Positions 1 to 10,994 of a stretch of 64,000 nucleotides of DNA are shown here, in pieces (the first letter of the stretch is position 1; each line of letters opens with the position of its first letter). The notes under the pieces are model-generated. The model saw nothing but the letters and a program-made list of their open reading frames with translations. It had not been told where the DNA came from and did no database searches. The position numbers and the translations under genes were made by a program. Source of the DNA: Mytilinidion resinicola (taxonomy: Eukaryota; Ascomycota; Dothideomycetes; Mytilinidiales; Mytilinidiaceae); NCBI RefSeq assembly GCF_010093595.1, contig NW_022985460.1, forward strand, positions 257,829-321,828, read 5' to 3'.

Positions 1-54
1 TTCGTTCAGAACGTCAAACTAACCCTTCAATAGGTTCGAATCCTGCTCGTGTCG
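1..54 (+). tRNA. 3' part of a tRNA gene (possibly tRNA-Ser), cut by the window edge
   Basis: The sequence GGTTCGAATCC at 33-43 is a canonical T-loop with flanking stem bases, and the bases up to about 54 fit the 3' side of an acceptor stem ending in GTGTCG. A run of seven T follows at 63-69, as expected for RNA polymerase III termination. The GTGTCG end and the hairpin-like CGTTCAGAACG at 3-13 (a possible long variable arm) suggest serine, but the anticodon arm lies outside the window or is unclear. One T-stem pair (outermost) is mismatched, so a tRNA relic is possible. Confidence 0.5.
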
Positions 55-62
55 CATATTTC

Positions 63-69
63 TTTTTTT
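63..69 (+). terminator. Pol III T-run terminator
   Basis: Seven consecutive T nine bases after the tRNA 3' end; the standard Pol III stop signal. It supports reading the preceding bases as a tRNA gene. Confidence 0.5.
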
Positions 70-889
70 GTGTGTTTGTTAGAATTTCTTTTATAGATGT
101 CCATGTAGTTTAGGAATGGCCCTCTTTTCTTGCCGAAACGTATGGAAAGAGGTTTGGGGTTTAGCTTTTGCTATTCAGGTACACATGCTAGTATACGCCT
201 AGGATAATCGACTGAGTACCATTTGCCTAGAGAATGCAGCTTCCAGTGATGATCCAGTCAGGTGGACAAGGAGGCGGGCTCCAGAGTGGTAGAATAGGAA
301 GGGCCCAGCTAGAATGAATAGGCTTAAAGATACTTAAGCTCATACTAGTGGTATCTAGATAAACCTTACACGAGACTTGAACGCCAGATAGAGACGCAGC
401 TGAGCAGGTTTTACTCAATGACTACATGTCCAGACTAGGCTTAGGAGTAGCGAATAGTTCTCTCACTACCATATTCGCAATCTCAGCTGCTACCTTAGAC
501 AGTAAGCAGTCCGATATTTCCAACAATGGCGTTCTGAAGCTTCAAAAAGATTGCTGTATTGGAAACTGGCGAAGTGCTCCGGACGAGGGAAAAGCGAGTA
601 TTCGCACTCACTGAACGCTAAAACGCTAGCCGCACGTCTGCCCTTGCACTCCTATAGTCATAGTGGAAAGTTTGAACTTTGAAAGCCATTGATACATGTA
701 TGAAGATGGCGTTGGGGTAATGGACGAAGTCTGCAAGAAGTGGTGAGCCTTGGAGGACTTGTAGTGCCAAGCATTCAGGCTTAGTCATCGTACCTTCAAA
801 ATCGGTCGAACTTCCTCACGCTCGCCATCAACGAGCAGCTCCAACCAAATCCCATTCCGACACCACATACCTCTCCGCTCCTCCAAAAA
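70..889. other. intergenic, no gene seen
   Basis: Only short unrelated open frames and no recognisable domain. The last ~150 bases are probably the promoter and 5' UTR of the ATP5 gene. Confidence 0.5.
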
Positions 890-1820
890 ATGCTCTCAGG
901 TCGGGCTCTCACTCAGGCCGCGCGATCGGCCACCGGCCAGGCTTCAATCGCTCCCCGGGCCGCCTTCCGATGCTACGCCCAAGCTGCCGCTTCCGCGTCG
1001 ACGAGACCACCGGTTGCAATCTACGGCATCGACGGAACCTATGCCAGCGCTCTGGTATGTGCTTCTCAGCTCTCTGGACTCATTCGAGATGGCGGACTTG
1101 ACCATCTCGATCCCCACGCGTTTCAATTGCATATCCGAGCTAATATGCTTTTCCCTCGCAGTACACAGCGGCCGCAAAGACCTCCGCCCTCGACAGCACC
1201 TCCAAAGCCCTCGAGACGCTCGCCGCCGTCTTCAAGAAGGACCCGAAGCTCAACACGGTGCTCCACGCCCCCATGCTCACCGCCAGTGACAAGGACCAGA
1301 TCGTCGCCGAGCTGGCCAAGCATGTCGGCAATGTAGATAAAGGAGATATCGTCAAGAACTTCCTGAAGACTCTTGCAGACAACAACCGATTGGGCGTTTT
1401 GGAGTCTGTTACCGATAAGTTTGCTGTACTGATGGGCGCTGCGAGGGGCGAGGTTGAGCTCACGGTTACTTCGGCTGCTGTAAGTCTGGCCAGCTATCGA
1501 GAATTGAGGCCTATGGCTTTTTAGGGGCACTTTGCTAACGAATCTCATGAACCGTAGCCTCTCGACAACAAAACCCTCACCCGGTTGGAAAGCGCCATTT
1601 CCAAGTCGCAATATGTCGGACAAGGCAAGAAGCTCAAGGTTGTTCCCAAGGTATGCATCCACGTCTACACCTCAAAAACTGGGCGCCCTGACGCTAATTC
1701 CACCAGGTCAACCCCGATATCCGCGGTGGCCTTGTCGTCGAGATCGGCGACCGAACCATCGATCTGAGTGTTTCGTCCAGGATGGCTAAAATGAACAAGA
1801 TGCTCAAGGACACTTTGTAA
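890..1820 (+). CDS. ATP5: ATP synthase subunit 5, mitochondrial (OSCP)
   Basis: Oligomycin-sensitivity conferring protein of the peripheral stalk of mitochondrial F1Fo ATP synthase, which joins the F1 head to the stator. Four exons join in frame: 890-1054, 1162-1479, 1558-1650 and 1707-1820, with GT-AG introns of 107, 78 and 56 nt, giving 229 residues. The N-terminus (about 30 residues) is rich in Arg, Ala and Ser with no acidic residue, as in a mitochondrial presequence. YGIDGTYASAL and the C-terminal GGLVVEIGDRTIDLS segment are typical of the delta/OSCP family; the last residues are basic (RMAKMNKMLKDTL). Length matches fungal OSCP after allowing for the presequence. The ATG chosen is the first in frame and precedes the presequence. 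Intact in appearance. Confidence 0.95.
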
Positions 1821-2505
1821 ATATATACCTCGAAAACTTGATAGCTTGCGCATGAAGTGGCGAAGCGTGTACTCTCTAGATAGGTTCGCCAATCTGCTTT
1901 GTTCTTGTATGTGCAAACTAGAGTCATTTTTGACATGAGTGGACTCACAAACTCACTAACTCACAAACTCACAAAGCGACGTCAAAATTATGTTCGCGGC
2001 AGTACTTTCCCGCATAATTGAAAATGCTACTACTTGTACAGAATTGAACAGACCCCTTCCCAGTTAGGTATACAGGGATGCGTCAATGGTCGGGACAAGC
2101 CTCCTTGCCAGCACCACTGGTAGTTCGACGTTTCTTCAAAAGGTTCGATAAGATGAAAACAAATAATGAACACTCGTTACACCTACTCAGCCACGTCAGA
2201 CGGCACTGACTAGAAGCGAGTCTGTCACCTTCCCTAGACATACTTCGAAGCACTACGTAAAGCGGCAGAAGCGTCTGGGCTAATCATAGTCATTCATCAG
2301 CCTGTCTGTCTCTTTGGCAGCTAGTCTGCTCCTTCTTATCATAGTATTCGCAGGTGTGCCTTCTCGAAGTCCTGACGTGGCCAACCTGATCTTGTCCCGC
2401 ATTTGTTTACTTCGTCATCACAACCTTACCACTCTACAACCTTTGAACGTCATAAATAACCACGTTCACATTTATTTTTCATATTCCCGAACACACATTT
2501 CACAA
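1821..2505. other. intergenic, no gene seen
   Basis: No supported coding sequence. A short degenerate repeat of ACTCACAAACTC type lies at about 1946-1977. The right end probably contains the promoter of the RING gene. An ATG at 2506 in a good context opens a ~50-codon frame that overlaps the downstream start and may be an upstream ORF. Confidence 0.4.
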
Positions 2506-2615
2506 CATGGCCGCCGCGCCGACGAGGCGAGAGCTTGAGGCGGCCAAGACAATGCTCGGAATCTGGCTACCACGACCTGCCCGCAATCATTTACCAGCGT
2601 CGATCGCCATTTATA

Positions 2616-3736
2616 ATGAGCGATCTGAAACGCGCCATCGAAGCAGTGCCTATAGACACTGATGAAGAATCAGATTCGTCCACAGAGGAAGACCAGCCAA
2701 CGTATTTTCAGCTGGAAAGCACAGAGAATGCAGAAATCTCACCTGCGAAGTCCTCCTTCCACCTCGGCCTCGACTCATGCGGCTTCCCAATCTGTGGAGA
2801 TTCACAGCGTCATGGGCCTGAGCCAGAGGTAGAACGTTGGCCCCCCGAAAACGTGAAGCATCGGCGTGTAATATATACGCACCTGCGACAAGATTACCTG
2901 GACCACCGCATGCATGTCCTTGAAGATCGACTGAACGATAACTCGGTCCAACCTACTGAGACATGGCCTTATCACTGGCGCCAGTACGAGCACTTGCAAT
3001 ATTTGCCCTACGATCAGTGGACCGTCGATCAGAAGGATGCTTTCACCTTAATTGGTGCCTGGTTTTTTTGGCAGAAGTACAAGCTGAATACTCCCGAAAC
3101 AGAGTGCCTGCGTATCCAAGACGCAGTCGCCGCGCTGTTGCTCGACAACAAGATTATCAGTGCCCGAGACGTGGACTATCCGAACAAAGACGCTGAGAGG
3201 AGATGGCTTCGCGATGAAATGCGGTACCTCGCCGTATTAGCTGCGCGTCGGCTCTCTACCGCTCTCGAAAGACTAAAAAAGATACAGCAGAGCGTCGACG
3301 CTGTTGCTGAGGCTGCTGCGAGCTTAGTTAAGGACCCCAGGGACGTTGACCTAGACCGTGGTGGGGTGGAACTCGATATCGCGAATTTTTGAGCACATAC
3401 GACGGCCCGCTGATCGAAGACGCGAAGTGCACTTTTTGTAATGAGATTCACGCTGAGAACGACGCGGTGGAGCTGGATGTGTGTGGTCATGTCTTTGGGA
3501 GGGAGTGCCTAACAAAATGGGTGAACCATCCCAGCACCAACACTACAAATACCTGCCCAAATTGTCGACGGACACTGTTCCCAAGCAGCTACAAGCTTCA
3601 GGACTCTATAATGGATGGCATCAATGCCGAAATTGACGACGGCCTGGGTCGGCCATTTCCCAACCTCATCGAAGCGCGTCACGTCCAGGGGGTTGCGGTC
3701 AGAAACATGCTTACACTCAAGTTGAAAATGATGTGA
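2616..3736 (+). CDS. RING-finger protein with a 1-nt frame break
   Basis: Two frames abut with a 4-base overlap. The first (ATG 2616 to TGA 3390-3392, 258 codons) starts MSDLKRAIEAVP, has an acidic Ser/Glu stretch, and ends in a helical region; I do not recognise its family. The second (from about 3389 to 3736) has no ATG at its start but encodes a RING-like zinc motif: CTFC, then CGHVFGREC, then CPNC, the fungal variant in which one of the eight ligands is replaced (Gly where FC is usual). One extra T in the T5 run at 3386-3390 would fuse both into a ~370-residue protein with a C-terminal RING, a likely E3 ubiquitin-ligase layout. Whether the break is a sequencing error, a mutation or recoding cannot be told here. 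The stop codon lies inside a repeated module (3713-3910). Confidence 0.5.
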
Positions 3737-3910
3737 ACTCTGATTTCTATAGACGTCTAGCTAGTTGTATATATACTAGGGGAAGGGAGGGGGGCCACCC
3801 CCTGGGTGGAGCGCTAGTAAGTTCAGCTGAACACTGCACAGCTGATGTTCGGAGAATAGCTTTCTAGCATATGAGTTGTTGATCCTAGGTTGTAGTGCTG
3901 CAACCTGAGT
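3713..3910. repeat. dispersed repeat module, copy 1
   Basis: This ~198 bp stretch, beginning in the last codons of the RING frame and ending at CAACCTGAGT, recurs in direct orientation at 7246-7496 with roughly 90% or better identity by eye. Copy 1 lacks a 54 bp tandem insertion present in copy 2. Confidence 0.85.
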
Positions 3911-4746
3911 CTTACCGTGTTGGCTGCGTTTCGTCATGTCTGGCGCGACTTAGTCGACTTCTCAAACACAATCCGACCACATTACAACGCGCAAGATGTG
4001 GAGAAGACGCTACTTGACATGTGGAATAAAGCCGTTGGGTTTGTTGGGGAAAACTTTCTTGCTACACCATTCAGGCCCCCCGAAGAATAATTGAATCTCG
4101 TCGAAGCAAAAATCACCCTCCTTTTCTCGTAGCTTCTCTCTCTAGTACCTCGTCGTAGGGAAGCCTCCAATGTTTTCCTAATGCTTGTACTGCTTCAACG
4201 GCCGCCCGTATGTTATTGTGGTCAGTTATCCATCCATCCATCCATGTAGGTCTACCAGCCCCCCAAATGCAAAGTACCACCCCTCTTCAGTCTTAGAGAC
4301 GACCACCACACACCCAACCGACCGACGGAGAGACAGGTATCACATGAACGTTCAAGGAAGCATTCCCGTAATACAAAATCCAATTCTGTACAGCCTGCCT
4401 CATTTATTCCCTTCCCCCTCCAGCACAACGTCCCAATCTAACCCCCCTTGCCACCATCGCCCTCCTCCTCTGCAATACCTTGCCGCAAGCCTGTGCACAC
4501 TCGTCTAGCGCTGCTTCAGACGCCTCCATAAGCTTTGAAAATCCCAGATGCGACGTAAAAATTTAGTATTTAAGAAATTGAGCCGCCTTTTGACTCCATA
4601 CTTACCTAGCAGCTGGGCTAATCCTGACGGTGGTGTCGAGCGAGCAATAGCCGAACTCAAGCACTACAACACACATGTATCCAAAGGTGTGGCCTAATAC
4701 TATGCCCCTCCATCGCCGACGTCGACGCCAACCGCACAAACAACAT
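3911..4746. other. intergenic, no gene seen
   Basis: No gene supported. A CCAT microsatellite lies at about 4228-4245. Open frames here are short and of low complexity. Confidence 0.4.
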
Positions 4747-5376
4747 CTACAGCAAAACCCTCGTCTCCGCCGCCGGCAACACCATCGTCATCGGCAATAC
4801 AGGCGTTAGCGACTGCGCCATCGTCTGTCTCAGCGGCAGTGCCTTCGTTTCGTCCTTCGCCGACGCCATCACGGTAATCGTCGTTACTCGGCCCGAAAGT
4901 GCAGGCGTGAAGACACTCCTCGGCAGCTCACTAACTCTTTTACTAGTCGCGATTCTGGACCCCGGGTCGGGGTCGCCGGAGGGCGGCAGGTGATGAGCTG
5001 TCGTCGTTGAGATCGCCGTTCTGGTTGTGGTGGTGATCATCGCTATATTTGAGGGTGCAGTTGAGGCAGGTGTAGGTGTGGGTTTGGATGAGTGCTTCGT
5101 GAGCAGCCCAACTGCAATGCTGGTGATTGTTATGACAGTGAGGAAGAGGAATACGGTGAGCGCGATGTGGGCTTTGCGGCGGCGGGCGTGGATAGCGGGG
5201 ATGGTGGGGATATAGGGACGGTAGGGGAGGGGTGGGAATGGGGATGGAGGGGGACCGGAGTAGGGTGGTGGTGATTTGTCGTTTCCGGGGAATGTGATAA
5301 TTTCGAAGGTTGGTGAGGGGGCGAATGATTCTAGTTGGTATGAAGGGGTTAGGTAGGTTGGGGGTTTATGGCTCAT
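4747..5376 (-). CDS. proline-rich single-span membrane protein, unknown function
   Basis: An ATG-initiated frame of 209 residues on the minus strand. Residues 1-60 are Pro/Tyr-rich and contain PPPY (a WW-domain binding motif) within SPPPYSGPPPSPFPPLPY. A basic patch (ARRRKAH) is followed by one strongly hydrophobic segment at about residues 70-91 (IALTVFLFLTVITITSIAVGLL), then a Ser/Thr/Pro-rich tail. The arrangement suggests a type I-like orientation with a short cytosolic N-terminus and an O-glycosylatable outside tail. No enzymatic domain is visible. The C-terminal third is low-complexity, and a plus-strand frame over 4,716-4,990 is also open, so the 3' end is uncertain and may involve an intron. 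Confidence 0.5.
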   Translation of the reverse strand: MSHKPPTYLTPSYQLESFAPSPTFEIITFPGNDKSPPPYSGPPPSPFPPLPYRPYIPTIPAIHARRRKAHIALTVFLFLTVITITSIAVGLLTKHSSKPTPTPASTAPSNIAMITTTTRTAISTTTAHHLPPSGDPDPGSRIATSKRVSELPRSVFTPALSGRVTTITVMASAKDETKALPLRQTMAQSLTPVLPMTMVLPAAETRVLL

Positions 5377-6659
5377 TTTAGTGGGAGAGCTGAGGTGTCG
5401 ACCTAGGGATAGGATTATTTGTGGTTGTATTTGATGAGCTAAGGATACCTAGATCGGATATATTTGGGCATGAAGGTATTTGGAAGTGCCATATAACGTG
5501 AGTAAGGAGAAATATTGTGCAGTGTACTTCCAATCACAAGAGACACAAAGGAACAAGGCACCTAAATCTGCGTCGTTGGTGCTAGGTGGATACCTCCGAA
5601 CAAAGAGAGGACCGGGCATCTCAAAAGAAGCTTACCGGAGATCTCTCGATCTCACCTAATCGAGGAGGCGCTATCCAATCTTCGAGTTATAAGATCTCTA
5701 AAGGTGACAACAGAGAATGCTTTACTCCGAGGAGTCTAGGAGGATAGTGGATTTCGTATTCTTTTTGAGTAATCTCGGGATGTTTAGTCGTCTAGGGTTG
5801 AAACGTAAACAAAGCATTGTGCAGCCTTCATTATTCGAGATCTTCGCCATGAATAACAACACAGTGGCAAGTCATACACACTCGTCCGCCGCTGCTAGCG
5901 GTGCCCTCGTAGTGTTTCCAAAATCAAGGCGTAATACTAAACTTCTTGCAGCGGGAATTCAAGCTGCCTTTTGACTTGATGGCTTCTTAGCATTAGCAAG
6001 CAGGCTGCTCCTGGCGCCGATACCTCGCTTCCAAAGCGATACTCAAGAAGTGGTACCCGTGTACCCAAGGTAATGGCCTGGTAGGTCTTTATGGATCGGC
6101 TCATCTGATACGGAAAAGATGAAATATCCTCCCCTCTGCTGTCATTATCTCCAGGAATTATCCATCCATCAACCCATGAACATAGCTTTCGCCAATATTA
6201 CCAAATCTTTCTTGCGGGGCTCGATCGTGTTCGGCGATGAGATTTTGGAAGTGTCGTGGGCATTCGTGAACGGAGGCAGAAACTGCACCAAAATCGTTCC
6301 ATTCCATCGATTCATGGACAATATGAACTAGAGCTTATGCTTCGAGAAGCCTAGTAGCCATTATAGAAGGATTACCTCTTTTTGTCGTTCACAAGGTTTG
6401 GGCTTTTCTTTCATCATAGCTACGATGACGGTGTCTACAACCTTCTGTGCCGCAATACATGTCTGTCTCAACCGCGGTCTCACTTCTAATGTCAGTACCA
6501 AAAAAATGGATTCGGGCCGCTTCACGGCTTAGCTAAAGTGTGTCACAGTTTCTCGTTCTTCATCTACGTCGAGCGTCGATATCCCAGGCTCCACGAGTTC
6601 CTCTTTGTCCAAATGCCTTGGAGGGGGCGCGGAATCTATAAAAAATCACCGCCTAAGTC
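5377..6659. other. intergenic, no gene seen
   Basis: Only short frames (for instance 6119-6331 on the plus strand) with no recognisable motif. Base composition is close to that of the flanking genes and lacks the extreme TA richness of the transposon block. Confidence 0.4.
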
Positions 6660-7349
6660 ATGAATTCACCTCCGCCCAGCGAGAAGTCGACCCATCCTCG
6701 ACAGGGACTCGGTGTACCCCCCCCCCAAGCCTCGTGAAGATGTCACATTCCGATTCTTCATCTCGGATCAAGATATCATCATCTATGGCTGGCCGACTAG
6801 AGGCGGTGAAATCATCCTTGAAGATGCTGGAACAGTGGACTTTGAGTTTCTCGGTCTCGATCGCCTGAATCCGCCTGAGAAACGATGCGAGAATCCGAAT
6901 CAGGAGGACGAGTTCTACCAGCGATTATTGCTCCTTGGTGCAAAGTGGTGGGACTCCAGGGCTCGCTTTTCACTCCTCTTGCGCGCGAAGGCTCCAAGCC
7001 GGATCCGACGGTGTACGAGAGATTCTGGGTGAGCGTTGCGTGGCCGAGTAGCGGTGGCCTTGTAGTGTCGGAATATGACACGACGCTCCCTGGTTTTAGT
7101 AAGGATACGGATGATTTTGTCCCAGATGATGTTGCAAGATTAAGATTATGTATCAGCATGGACGAGAGAGCGGCAATGCTACTTGAAAGGTATCAGGGTA
7201 AAACATTCAGAGATGTAAGTGAATATCGGGGGAATGCATGTATCAACACTCAGGTTGAAATTGATGTGAACTCTGATTTCTATAGACGTCTAGCTAGTTG
7301 TATATATACTAGGGGAAGGAAGGGGGCCACCCCCAGGGTGGCGCGCTAG
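6660..7349 (+). pseudogene. unknown fungal protein gene with two compensating frameshifts
   Basis: An ATG at 6660 starts MNSPPPSEKSTHPRQGLG and runs into a C10 tract (6717-6726). With nine C the frame would continue as KPREDVTFRFFISDQD and YGWPTRGGEIILEDAGTVDF down to about 6955. Sense then switches to another frame (FTPLAREGSKPDPTVYERFWVSVAW, SSGGLVVSEYDTTLPG, ARLRLCISMDERAAMLLERYQGK) up to the stop at 7349. The two shifts cancel, which suggests decay by single-base indels or sequence error. The protein family is not recognised. The 3' end runs into copy 2 of the dispersed module, which supplies the last ~30 codons. Confidence 0.5.
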
Positions 7350-7496
7350 TAAGTTCAGATGAGCCCTGCACAGCTGAGGCTTCAGCTCGGTTCTCTACAG
7401 CTGAGATTTCAGCTGGGTTCTCTACAGCTGATGTTCGGAGAGTAGCTTTCTGGCATATGAGTTGTTGATCCTAGGTTGTAGTGCTGCAACCTGAGT
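7246..7496. repeat. dispersed repeat module, copy 2, with 27 bp tandem units
   Basis: Direct-repeat partner of 3713-3910. It contains two extra 27 bp units beginning ACAGCTGAG and ending GGTTCTCT (about 7370-7423), then rejoins copy 1 at ACAGCTGATGTTCGG. Both copies end at CAACCTGAGT. Confidence 0.85.
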
Positions 7497-8020
7497 TCAA
7501 CAGTTGGGCAACGAAGGAGGCTGGGGAACATGGCACACTTCAGAAAACGTGGTACTAGTCTCGATGAACGGATCTATTAAATTGAAACAGGCAAAGCGCC
7601 CTGTGTGTATTAAAGAGAAACCCATGTGTCCAAAGTTTTGATATGAGGGAGAAAAGTTACGGCTTCGAGAAGAGACCCTGCCGCTGTTCTTCAAGATAAG
7701 GCAATACCCTCTATGAATAGTGTATCCATAGAATCCACAGCCGACGTAGATCTGCTCCCATTGAGACATCATGTTATGACCGTCTCCTTTCTGCCCGCAG
7801 TTTGAAATAGCCAAGGTCGAAAATGCCTCCCAGCAATCTATGAGACATTCATCTTTTTAGGGGTCGTAGTTCTGTTTTGGCGCCCAATCAAGCTTCAACT
7901 GCTAATTCGTATACTGTTCTGGTCCATATCCCCTCTTGGGAAAGAAGCCAAGTCCGCGTCTCACCCGGGGCTTTGGTGCATCGTTGCCCGTTGGATTGCC
8001 GAAAACGTCGAAATTCTACT
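7497..8020. other. intergenic or decayed coding DNA
   Basis: A 105-codon frame on the minus strand (7497-7814) contains no motif I recognise; nothing else is supported. Confidence 0.3.
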
Positions 8021-9058
8021 TTAACGTGTTGTGATTAACGATGCCGCACTGCAAAAGGTTTTGTAGACCTTGTTAGTATCAGAGCTGAATATGGAACTAG
8101 GAATGTTGCTTGCATCTATGCTACTATCGAGATCAGGAGCTGGTGGGTCGAGTGAGGCTCTAGAAGAATGGCCAATGTCTTTGTCTGGACAACCCAGAAT
8201 GGTAAAACCATCGTCAGGGACATAGTCGTATTTTTTAGCGCCTCTCTCAGGGTCTTCGGGTGTATCCCCACCAGACGCACGCGGATGATTGTTACCGTGT
8301 CTCGGTTTTTGAGTCGGAGGCTTCGTATCTGGCTCTGGTCCGGGAGGGTAACTAGTATGGATCATCTTTTCCTGGCTCTAGAGGCACAAAGAAGCACGAA
8401 CTACTTACCCGCCTATTTTGTCCTTCGCCCACATAGCCATGGCATACCATGCAAAGCTGTCAGCTACATATACATTAGCTAATGTGGATGGGGGAAAAGA
8501 CTGTCATAACACTATCAATTATTACAGACCATTGCGTTGAGGGAATGAGCCGTCTCCGTACGAATTTCGCAATACTTTGCAACTGTATGGCACAGGGCAT
8601 AAAGTTGGGTTATTGGACGCATCTCATACTTGTTTCCTGGATCACCGGATCCATCCCCTCCACTACAACGGCCTTCGATCCAGAGGGAATGCATTGGGTT
8701 CCATGGAAGCCAAGGGGGTGTACCCACGGAGACGACCAGATTTGTGATGCCGTTTGATAGATCTCTGTCATGAAAAGTAGCAGCTAACTTTTGAAAATCC
8801 GTGAAGGTTTCATTGATGATGGCCTTTTCCGATCTTCCACAGCCTTTGTACCCGAACAATCTCGTTCTGACCAGACTTTGGGCATCACTTTCTTCCCTTT
8901 GCCATCAGTGAGCGGAGGGAAAGGAGCCAATTCATCGTCCTCCCAGACCGGACCAACATTGTAGCCATTCATGTTGAGCGAATCATCGTCGGCCCTTACG
9001 TAGAACCTAGAAAAGAGTAGGGCCAGTAGCTATAGGGTGAACAAAGGAAGGATATCAT
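8021..9058 (-). pseudogene. decayed secreted peptidase-like gene (M35/Lys-specific metallo-endopeptidase-like, tentative)
   Basis: Read from the minus strand, an ATG at 9058 begins a hydrophobic leader (MISFLCSPY, then LLALLFSRFYVRA one frame over). It is followed by an acidic/Pro segment (NMNGYNVGPVWEDDELAPF), then after a frameshift near 8,870 by LFGYKGCGRSEKAIINETFTDF. Next come cysteine-bearing segments (GRCSGGDG, YALCHTVAKYCE) and finally ADSFAWYAMAMWAKDKIGG before a GTAAGT donor. A Gly-Cys start with a following helix and a C-terminal ADSxAWYA helix resemble secreted fungal metallo-endopeptidases of the deuterolysin/Lys-endopeptidase group. The zinc motif HExxH is not found; its expected place is nearly absent. 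The 114-codon frame 8021-8365 would be the last exon, Pro-rich. I treat this as a dead gene; the family call is weak. Confidence 0.35.
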
Positions 9059-9676
9059 GATGAACTCGAGACTCGAACCGACATATAAATAGGAAGATGT
9101 CAAAGAGAAGGTACTGATCTAGACGCTGAGAAAGAATCATAAACACTTGAGGTTCACATTACAGCATACTTATACCACTGCGAAAGCGCTCCAGGGCAAG
9201 AGGCCATCTTATTCTGATCTCGAGCAGTAGGATGCAGGCAACGGTAGAAACCTCACACAGAATCCAACAACACCTTGAGAACACGCAAAATATCATGGTT
9301 GGTATTAGAACCGCCGAAAGGAATGCTATTGGTTTCAAGAAGCGGCGCATATCATGGGCACAGGAAGCAACTAGCTTCCTCCGTTTCGCTTGGCATCAAA
9401 GCTTGTCTCATGGAGGGCTGAGCGGACTATCGCGAAAGTTATCAAGGCTGAAACCTCCGGCGCAGGCGCAGTTGCTTTAGCACAGCCTAGTGAGTCGTGA
9501 TATGGGACTCGGGACTGCGCCATTATGTTGCAGAGGGTTGTAAGGCCACGCAGTCATGTGAAGACGGAGAAAAGGAAAGGTAACCTGAGGAAAGAAAGCG
9601 TGAAGATAGATTAGCACATCTTTTTTAAAACACAGAACGGTCTTTCGCGACATCCGACTCGCCGAAAATGCAACAT
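9059..9676. other. no supported gene
   Basis: A 63-codon minus-strand frame (9159-9350) is hydrophobic (MRRFLKPIAFLSAVLIPTMI) but has no partner exon or motif. Nothing else is seen. Confidence 0.3.
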
Positions 9677-9990
9677 CGAAACCCTTAGAATATTGAGGTG
9701 CAAACCTCAAGACTCAAAGATGGTTGATTGCGGTTTAGTAGAAATACATGCAGATAGCATCCACCCAACAGTTTTTGTCTCATCTGGGTGCCGAACATAC
9801 TTCAAAGCGAAGTACAAATTCCGGGTGACACTAAATGGTCGTCCATTGAGAGTGATAGGTATCTTGATGGACGGGTCCTCCCATGTGTAAGACAAGGCCC
9901 AATAGGCCGGTGGCATGTTACCGTTTATTGGCTCTATCGTGAAAACTGTCTCTTCATTTTGCCCAGGCAGGATGGTGATTAGGCGTATGT
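9677..9990 (-). pseudogene. truncated HET-domain gene fragment
   Basis: Minus-strand reading gives IRLITILPGQNEETVFTIEP, then YWALSYTWEDPSIKIPITLN and GRPFSVTRNLYFALKYVRHP, an unmistakable N-terminal half of a HET (heterokaryon incompatibility) domain: ALSYxWgDP, then NLxxALxxxR. The next conserved block, normally LWIDAICINQ, is found as WVDAICMYF in the neighbouring frame, so a single-base indel breaks the gene near 9,760. The frame then stops, and no C-terminal part follows. HET proteins mediate allorecognition and cell death in filamentous ascomycetes; this copy cannot work. Confidence 0.75.
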
Positions 9991-10994
9991 CCCATGCATG
10001 TACCAGGCGAACGTGTTGGGAAGGCCTGGATAGGCTATAAGGTTTTGAAGTCGACCGAGGTAATGTGGGAATTCAATGTCGAGCTTGCAGTTCGAGATTT
10101 TAACAAGAGGGTCTGGAAACCAAATATCTAGATGATCGGAAGGAGTTGTTGAGGCAGAGTAGGACTCACTGAAGATCATCCATGATGTTGTCCTAGGCCG
10201 AGCTAGAGCGTTGCATATTTGGAAAAGACTATGATTAAGACATCTGTGAAAGCAAAGAGCCCTTTTCTCACATCCATAGACAGTTCAACCGTAGATGGGT
10301 AGATCAGTACATGGAGGTATGATGGACGAGTGATTGACCAAGCGAAAAGGCGACCTCGCTGTTAGCAGGGATGTCGATCACGTGATGGTAGCTTACTGAA
10401 TTAGAGATGTTATTTCACAAGAAACGAATCCGTTTTAGGAGCAAGAGGCTCGATAGTCTGACTCACGTAGGGAGAGCTGATCATTAGCAGCAAACAAGCT
10501 GGAAGTGGATTCACAAGCCGTAACACTATAGCCCTCTTCAATTTTAGGAGCCAAACAGCAACCAGTACACATCAAACGCCGAACCGAATGCAGCGCTATG
10601 CCAGAAAGTCCACGCTGACAGCTCAACCCGCTGAATCATATGCATATTGACAAAAGAAAAGCAACAATCGGTACGCAGTACAATGTGTACCAGGAGGGCA
10701 TGTGCAGATAATGCGACGCGGTTGCGGTTCTGTGAATAACAAGTCAGTGAGTCATTCATATGAGTATCAAGAAGTATTTAGAAGCGCATGTTGTCACGTG
10801 GAAAATGGGACGAATTAGACGAGACTGAAAAGTCTCGAAAGTGTGTAGCTTAATTATGATTTTCAGATAGCAAGATATTGGCAGAGATAGATAGGATATT
10901 CGAATGGGTAATTGCGGAAGGTGTGAGGGTGAACAAAGGGAAATGGCCAGAATAGATAAAGGAGAAAGGAAGAAGAGAATGGAAAAGAGATGAC
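9991..10994. other. intergenic, no gene seen
   Basis: Short frames only. The right part is the 3' flank of the carboxylesterase gene. Confidence 0.4.

Noticed and set aside
4716..4990. Plus-strand frame opposite the Pro-rich membrane protein
   Set aside because: No start codon, GC-rich low complexity; the minus strand has ATG, PPPY motif and a clear membrane helix.
7215..7253. GTAAGT...CACTCAG intron inside the frameshifted gene
   Set aside because: Only 39 nt, below the usual minimum, and a multiple of three, so the frame is open without splicing.
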